From a virus: a stretch of 63,218 nt of DNA. Where the stretch lies: positions 1-63,218 of the IMG/VR virus record IMGVR_UViG_3300010354_000088; one strand, 5' to 3'. The notes beneath the pieces are model-generated. The model saw only the letters and a program-made list of their open reading frames with translations, ran no database searches and was not told the DNA's origin. Made by a program: the position numbers and the translations under genes. Every line of letters begins with the position of its first letter. Position 1 is the first letter of the stretch. Of this stretch, positions 60,807 to 63,218 are shown piece after piece.

Positions 60807-61832
60807 ATGATAAACGAAAGCTATTACAATAATCCTGAATTTATTGTTGAAAAGAATAAATCTATAGGATTTGATATAAACTCAAAGCAATATAAAATGT
60901 TTAAGCTTCACACATTTATGTCTTTGACAAATGGATTTATAAAAGAATCTATAAGACAGGAAAAAGATATGATTGGTATGTGTGCTGTATTTTATATTCC
61001 TAAAGATCAGAAGGAATTTGAAATAAAAGCTATGGGCAATGTATTAAGCATCAATTTGGATAAATATGTTAATACTTTTCAAAACTATAAAATGGTTAAT
61101 GCTTTTATTCCTTTTGAAAATGACATGTTTAATGATGATGTTGTTGAGAAAGCTTCAAAGTTATTTTGCTTTGAAAACAATCCATTTGCAATAGCAATAT
61201 TAAGAAAAGCAACGAGCAATGTAGTAGTTGAAGGTACAAATATTGAAGTTGAAATTCCCAATGTTATGAATCATTACATAGAATATAGTGATGCTAGTTT
61301 TAATATGTTTTCTTTTTGCAACACTTCTTGTAACGAACTTAATTCATACAAAAAAAGATTTTATGACAAAGGTTCTTCTATTAATGACATATCAGACATG
61401 TCTAGTGATTCTATAAGTTATTTCATTGATTGTTGTAAAGACACAAAATCTGGAATAAACAACAAGTATTTACCTATTCCTGTTGGCATCTATGCTATCT
61501 TAAATAACATGTTTGATTCTGTTGATTTAGACAAGAGATTAAATCTTCAAAAAATGATGGATGGACAATATCCGGTATTCAATGGTGAATTTGCTCATGA
61601 AGTAAACAATTTAAAAGAAGATTTTACAAATCTGGACAGACTTATAGATTTAATGAATGTAATGTGCATAAAAGTTTATGGTGATTCACATGTAAAAATA
61701 AAAGACAGCAACAGCGATTTAAGCACTAATTACAATGGTTTTTATTTGTATGAAAATGCTGATAAAAAAATCGTTAACAATATATCTGATGATCTAAATA
61801 ATCTATTAACGGACTTCTTAAAAAATCTGTAA
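60807..61832 (+). CDS. Hypothetical protein of the right-block cluster (341 aa)
   Basis: A 341-residue protein (MINESYYNNPEFIVEKNKSI...). The start at 60807 lies four bases after the previous stop; an upstream in-frame ATG at 60768 would overlap that gene. The fold is mixed: a helical region around residues 30-55 (YKMFKLHTFMSLTNGFIKES), beta strands in the middle (IGMCAVFYIPKDQKEFEIKA, VVVEGTNIEVEIPNVMNHYI), a Ser/Asp-rich segment, and a C-terminal helix. It is close in length to the 342-residue protein at 58435, but I see no convincing similarity. No catalytic residues recognised. Linked by context to the membrane-anchored neighbour. Confidence 0.5.
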   Translation: MINESYYNNPEFIVEKNKSIGFDINSKQYKMFKLHTFMSLTNGFIKESIRQEKDMIGMCAVFYIPKDQKEFEIKAMGNVLSINLDKYVNTFQNYKMVNAFIPFENDMFNDDVVEKASKLFCFENNPFAIAILRKATSNVVVEGTNIEVEIPNVMNHYIEYSDASFNMFSFCNTSCNELNSYKKRFYDKGSSINDISDMSSDSISYFIDCCKDTKSGINNKYLPIPVGIYAILNNMFDSVDLDKRLNLQKMMDGQYPVFNGEFAHEVNNLKEDFTNLDRLIDLMNVMCIKVYGDSHVKIKDSNSDLSTNYNGFYLYENADKKIVNNISDDLNNLLTDFLKNL

Positions 61833-61833
61833 T

Positions 61834-62433
61834 ATGCCATACGACAAAGAAAAAAAGATGATTTACACTAAATTAGTTGGTGTAACAGGAGCCAATTACA
61901 ATCCTGCAAGTGATAATGATGTCTATTCTATTTATAACCCTGATAAATCGGAAGATCCATTACCAGTTTCATTTACATATAAAAATGATGTTTCTTTAGG
62001 ATTAAAGCCCAAAGAAATGCTTAGTGCTAATTATCAAAAAATAAATTCATTGATAATGCATGTGAATAGATGCAGTATAGACGAAGTTAAAAATGAGTCT
62101 ATTAAAAAGATGTCTTATTTGCTTAATTCATTTTTCAAAAGACAAATGGTGATTAACTACATTTATAATCATCCGGATCGTGTCATAAGATTCTATAGAA
62201 TGCATAATAAGATTTATGTAAGATTTAGTATTTATGACGACATCAATTTTAACGAAACAACTGAATGGTGTGTTAATTATCATATCGGTGAAATTGAAAT
62301 TCAAAAGTATCAGGATATTCTTGACACAAACATCACTGGTATTACAAGCTTTTCAGTTACAGGCGTTGAAAAAAGAATGAAAGACTCAAAAATAAATCTT
62401 GGTCTTAATATTGGCATTAAAATATATGAATAA
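61834..62433 (+). CDS. Hypothetical protein ending the five-gene cluster
   Basis: A 199-residue protein one base after the previous stop. It begins MPYDKEKKMIYTKLVGVTGA and has a beta-rich first half (DVYSIYNPDKSEDPLPVSFT), a central helix (KKMSYLLNSFFKRQMVINYI) and a beta C-terminus (RVIRFYRMHNKIYVRFSIYD; ITGITSFSVTGVEKRMKDSK). No motif recognised. It closes the cluster 58435-62433, after which the style changes to single small ORFs with palindromic spacers. Confidence 0.5.
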   Translation: MPYDKEKKMIYTKLVGVTGANYNPASDNDVYSIYNPDKSEDPLPVSFTYKNDVSLGLKPKEMLSANYQKINSLIMHVNRCSIDEVKNESIKKMSYLLNSFFKRQMVINYIYNHPDRVIRFYRMHNKIYVRFSIYDDINFNETTEWCVNYHIGEIEIQKYQDILDTNITGITSFSVTGVEKRMKDSKINLGLNIGIKIYE

Positions 62434-62469
62434 ATAACTTATGAGCAAACAATTTAATACTTTATCAAA

Positions 62470-62682
62470 ATGAGTGATTTTAAAACTCGCCTTATTGAAG
62501 AAAAGGCACAATTACAGGAAAAAACTGAAAAGTTAGAGGCTTTCCTAAGCAAATCAGAACCGTTAGAAATTGCAGAAGTGCAAGAAACGCTTTTGAAAAT
62601 TCAGTTAAATGCAATGAAAACTTATAATCAATGTTTGGCTGAACGCTTGCATTGGTTGGATAACGGTTTGGCTATGTGCTGA
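62470..62682 (+). CDS. Small helical phage protein
   Basis: A 70-residue, almost wholly helical protein: MSDFKTRLIEEKAQLQEKTE, then KLEAFLSKSEPLEI, then LLKIQLNAMKTYNQCLAERL. It strongly resembles a small protein seen across many unrelated phages ('MSDFK.RL..E...L.EK...L..FL...F', then 'L...Q...M..Y...L..R'). The function of that family is unknown to me. The next element downstream is a palindrome with a T run. Confidence 0.65.
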   Translation: MSDFKTRLIEEKAQLQEKTEKLEAFLSKSEPLEIAEVQETLLKIQLNAMKTYNQCLAERLHWLDNGLAMC

Positions 62683-62690
62683 ACGTAGAG

Positions 62691-62729
62691 TAACGGAGTT
62701 TTGCATATAGCTTGTGTTATATGCTTTTT
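62691..62729 (+). repeat. Palindromic spacer with terminator features
   Basis: GCATATA (62703-62709) pairs with TATATGC (62718-62724) around an eight-base loop, followed by five T (62725-62729), so it can end transcription of the small helical gene. The preceding TAACGGAGTTTTGCATATA resembles the left part of the element at 63023-63120 (TAACGTTTTGCGTATA), suggesting related repeats that flank the 88-residue ORF on both sides. Confidence 0.45.
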
Positions 62730-62753
62730 ATTAATCAAATAAATTTTATAAAA

Positions 62754-63020
62754 ATGGAATACATAACAATTTTAGAATCAGAAAATAACGAGTGTCCAAA
62801 TGTAGGTACAGTAACGCTTGAAGACGTTAACAACAAATTCAAAAAAGCGATTGAATCTCATTTTGATGCAGAATTAATTTCCTTTTCATTTGTTGATGAA
62901 CAAATAGAAACTTTAGGCGATTGCATAAACGCTTCACCAATAGATGTATTAGTGAAATTAGACGTTGATGGGGATATAAGTGAATATAAAGTTGAGTTAT
63001 CTCAAACTTGGGTGTACTAA
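62754..63020 (+). CDS. Small acidic protein between palindromic elements
   Basis: An 88-residue acidic protein (MEYITILESENNECPNVGTV...), probably with a beta-alpha-beta fold: a helix VNNKFKKAIESHFDAELI and strands SFSFVDEQIE, PIDVLVKLDV and SEYKVELSQTWVY. I chose ATG 62754 after an A-rich leader; the in-frame ATG at 62712 lies within the palindrome region. It is a lone ORF between two related palindromic elements, the arrangement of a single-gene cassette. Function not recognised. Confidence 0.55.
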   Translation: MEYITILESENNECPNVGTVTLEDVNNKFKKAIESHFDAELISFSFVDEQIETLGDCINASPIDVLVKLDVDGDISEYKVELSQTWVY

Positions 63021-63022
63021 TT

Positions 63023-63120
63023 GCATATAACGTTTTGCGTATATACGAGGTACGCCAAACGATAAATTTCAAATTATAAACAAATGCTTGTAGGTGTATC
63101 TTGTATATACGCTGTTAGCG
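63023..63120 (+). repeat. attC-like imperfect palindrome
   Basis: An inner 13-base pair of arms (63037-63049 and 63100-63112, GCGTATATACGAG against CTTGTATATACGC) matches at all positions counting one G-T pair. Outside them TAAC (63028-63031) faces GTTA (63114-63117), offset by five and one unpaired bases. This inner-arm/outer-box asymmetry and the total length of about 95 bases are the architecture of an integron attC site, although the outer boxes do not fully match the RYYYAAC/GTTRRRY consensus. It begins just after one small ORF and ends just before the next. No integrase is in the window. Confidence 0.45.
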
Positions 63121-63131
63121 GATAGTTAAAA

Positions 63132-63218
63132 ATGAAAATACACACATTAAAATCAAGAACAGTTTGCCATAACAGCGAGAAATTTCTGATAATGGTAGGA
63201 CACAGACATTGGAACTTA
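63132..63218 (+). CDS. Partial ORF at the right edge
   Basis: The frame starts at ATG 63132 after AGTTAAAA and encodes MKIHTLKSRTVCHNSEKFLI, then MVGHRHWNL, open to the window end. It directly follows the attC-like palindrome. Only 29 residues are visible; no family can be named. Confidence 0.45.
   Translation, partial: MKIHTLKSRTVCHNSEKFLIMVGHRHWNL

Noticed and set aside
1-63218. Stop-codon reassignment (TAG or TGA) as in some crAss-like phages
   Set aside because: Long genes read through in the standard code, TAG ends genes at 37255, 51947 and 52758 right before the next ATG, and TGA ends TerL. Only one small ORF contains an internal TAG.
1-63218. CRISPR array or tandem direct-repeat array
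   Set aside because: No regularly spaced direct repeats with unique spacers were seen on either strand; repeats in fibre genes are protein-level shaft repeats.
1-63218. Insertion sequence, transposase or integrase gene
   Set aside because: No DDE, tyrosine or serine recombinase motifs in any convincing ORF; the attC-like element alone does not show a mobile integron.

Overview
The window looks like part of the genome of a crAss-like phage (order Crassvirales) that infects a member of the Bacteroidota. This rests on four things: the gene order large terminase, portal, capsid, ring proteins, muzzle and cargo; one enormous virion gene (6690 codons) carrying a DxDxD RNA-polymerase motif; a strongly AT-rich genome split into two divergent single-strand blocks; and a Bacteroidota-type -33/-7 promoter at the start of the late block. 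The standard genetic code fits: TAA, TGA and TAG all end genes at tight gene junctions.

Left block (1-54465, all minus strand, read from right to left): a late/virion transcription unit. It begins with four genes of unusual G/T-rich codon use (52758-54465), one of them a RusA-like resolvase. Small virion-type, Cys-rich and membrane proteins follow (49768-52754), then TerL (47897-49768), portal (45358-47895), two genes between portal and capsid, one a candidate scaffold (43016-45298), and the major capsid protein (41564-42997). Next come connector/ring-type proteins (36614-41538), the muzzle/stabilisation protein (32748-36611), a complete ferritin (32183-32746), two probable ejected cargo proteins (27892-32186) and the giant polymerase-helicase-peptidase polyprotein (7753-27825). 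The block ends with tail adhesin/fibre genes and an amidase endolysin (1-7715). Genes are packed, often overlapping by 1-41 bases.

Divergence region (54466-54659): holds the leftward promoter, an inverted repeat over its -7 element, and a four-run G-quadruplex motif on the minus strand.

Right block (54660-63218, plus strand): probably early or accessory genes. It has small unknown proteins separated by rho-independent terminators, an RNA-rich stretch at 55327-55552 (terminator, predicted three-way-junction RNA, tRNA-like gene), a cluster of very small overlapping genes, a radical-SAM enzyme resembling spore photoproduct lyase (57346-58221), and an unrecognised five-gene cluster (58435-62433). 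At the right edge are single small ORFs separated by palindromic elements, one of which has integron attC-like architecture.

Working model (inference from crAss-like phages): polymerase and cargo proteins enter the cell with the DNA, the injected polymerase transcribes early genes, and host polymerase transcribes the late block from the promoter at 54495-54526. The most notable points are the fusion of polymerase, helicase and zincin motifs in one 6690-residue chain, the ferritin with all ferroxidase ligands in the tail module, the SPL-like radical-SAM enzyme, the G-quadruplex at the divergence point and the unusual RNA/tRNA-like locus.
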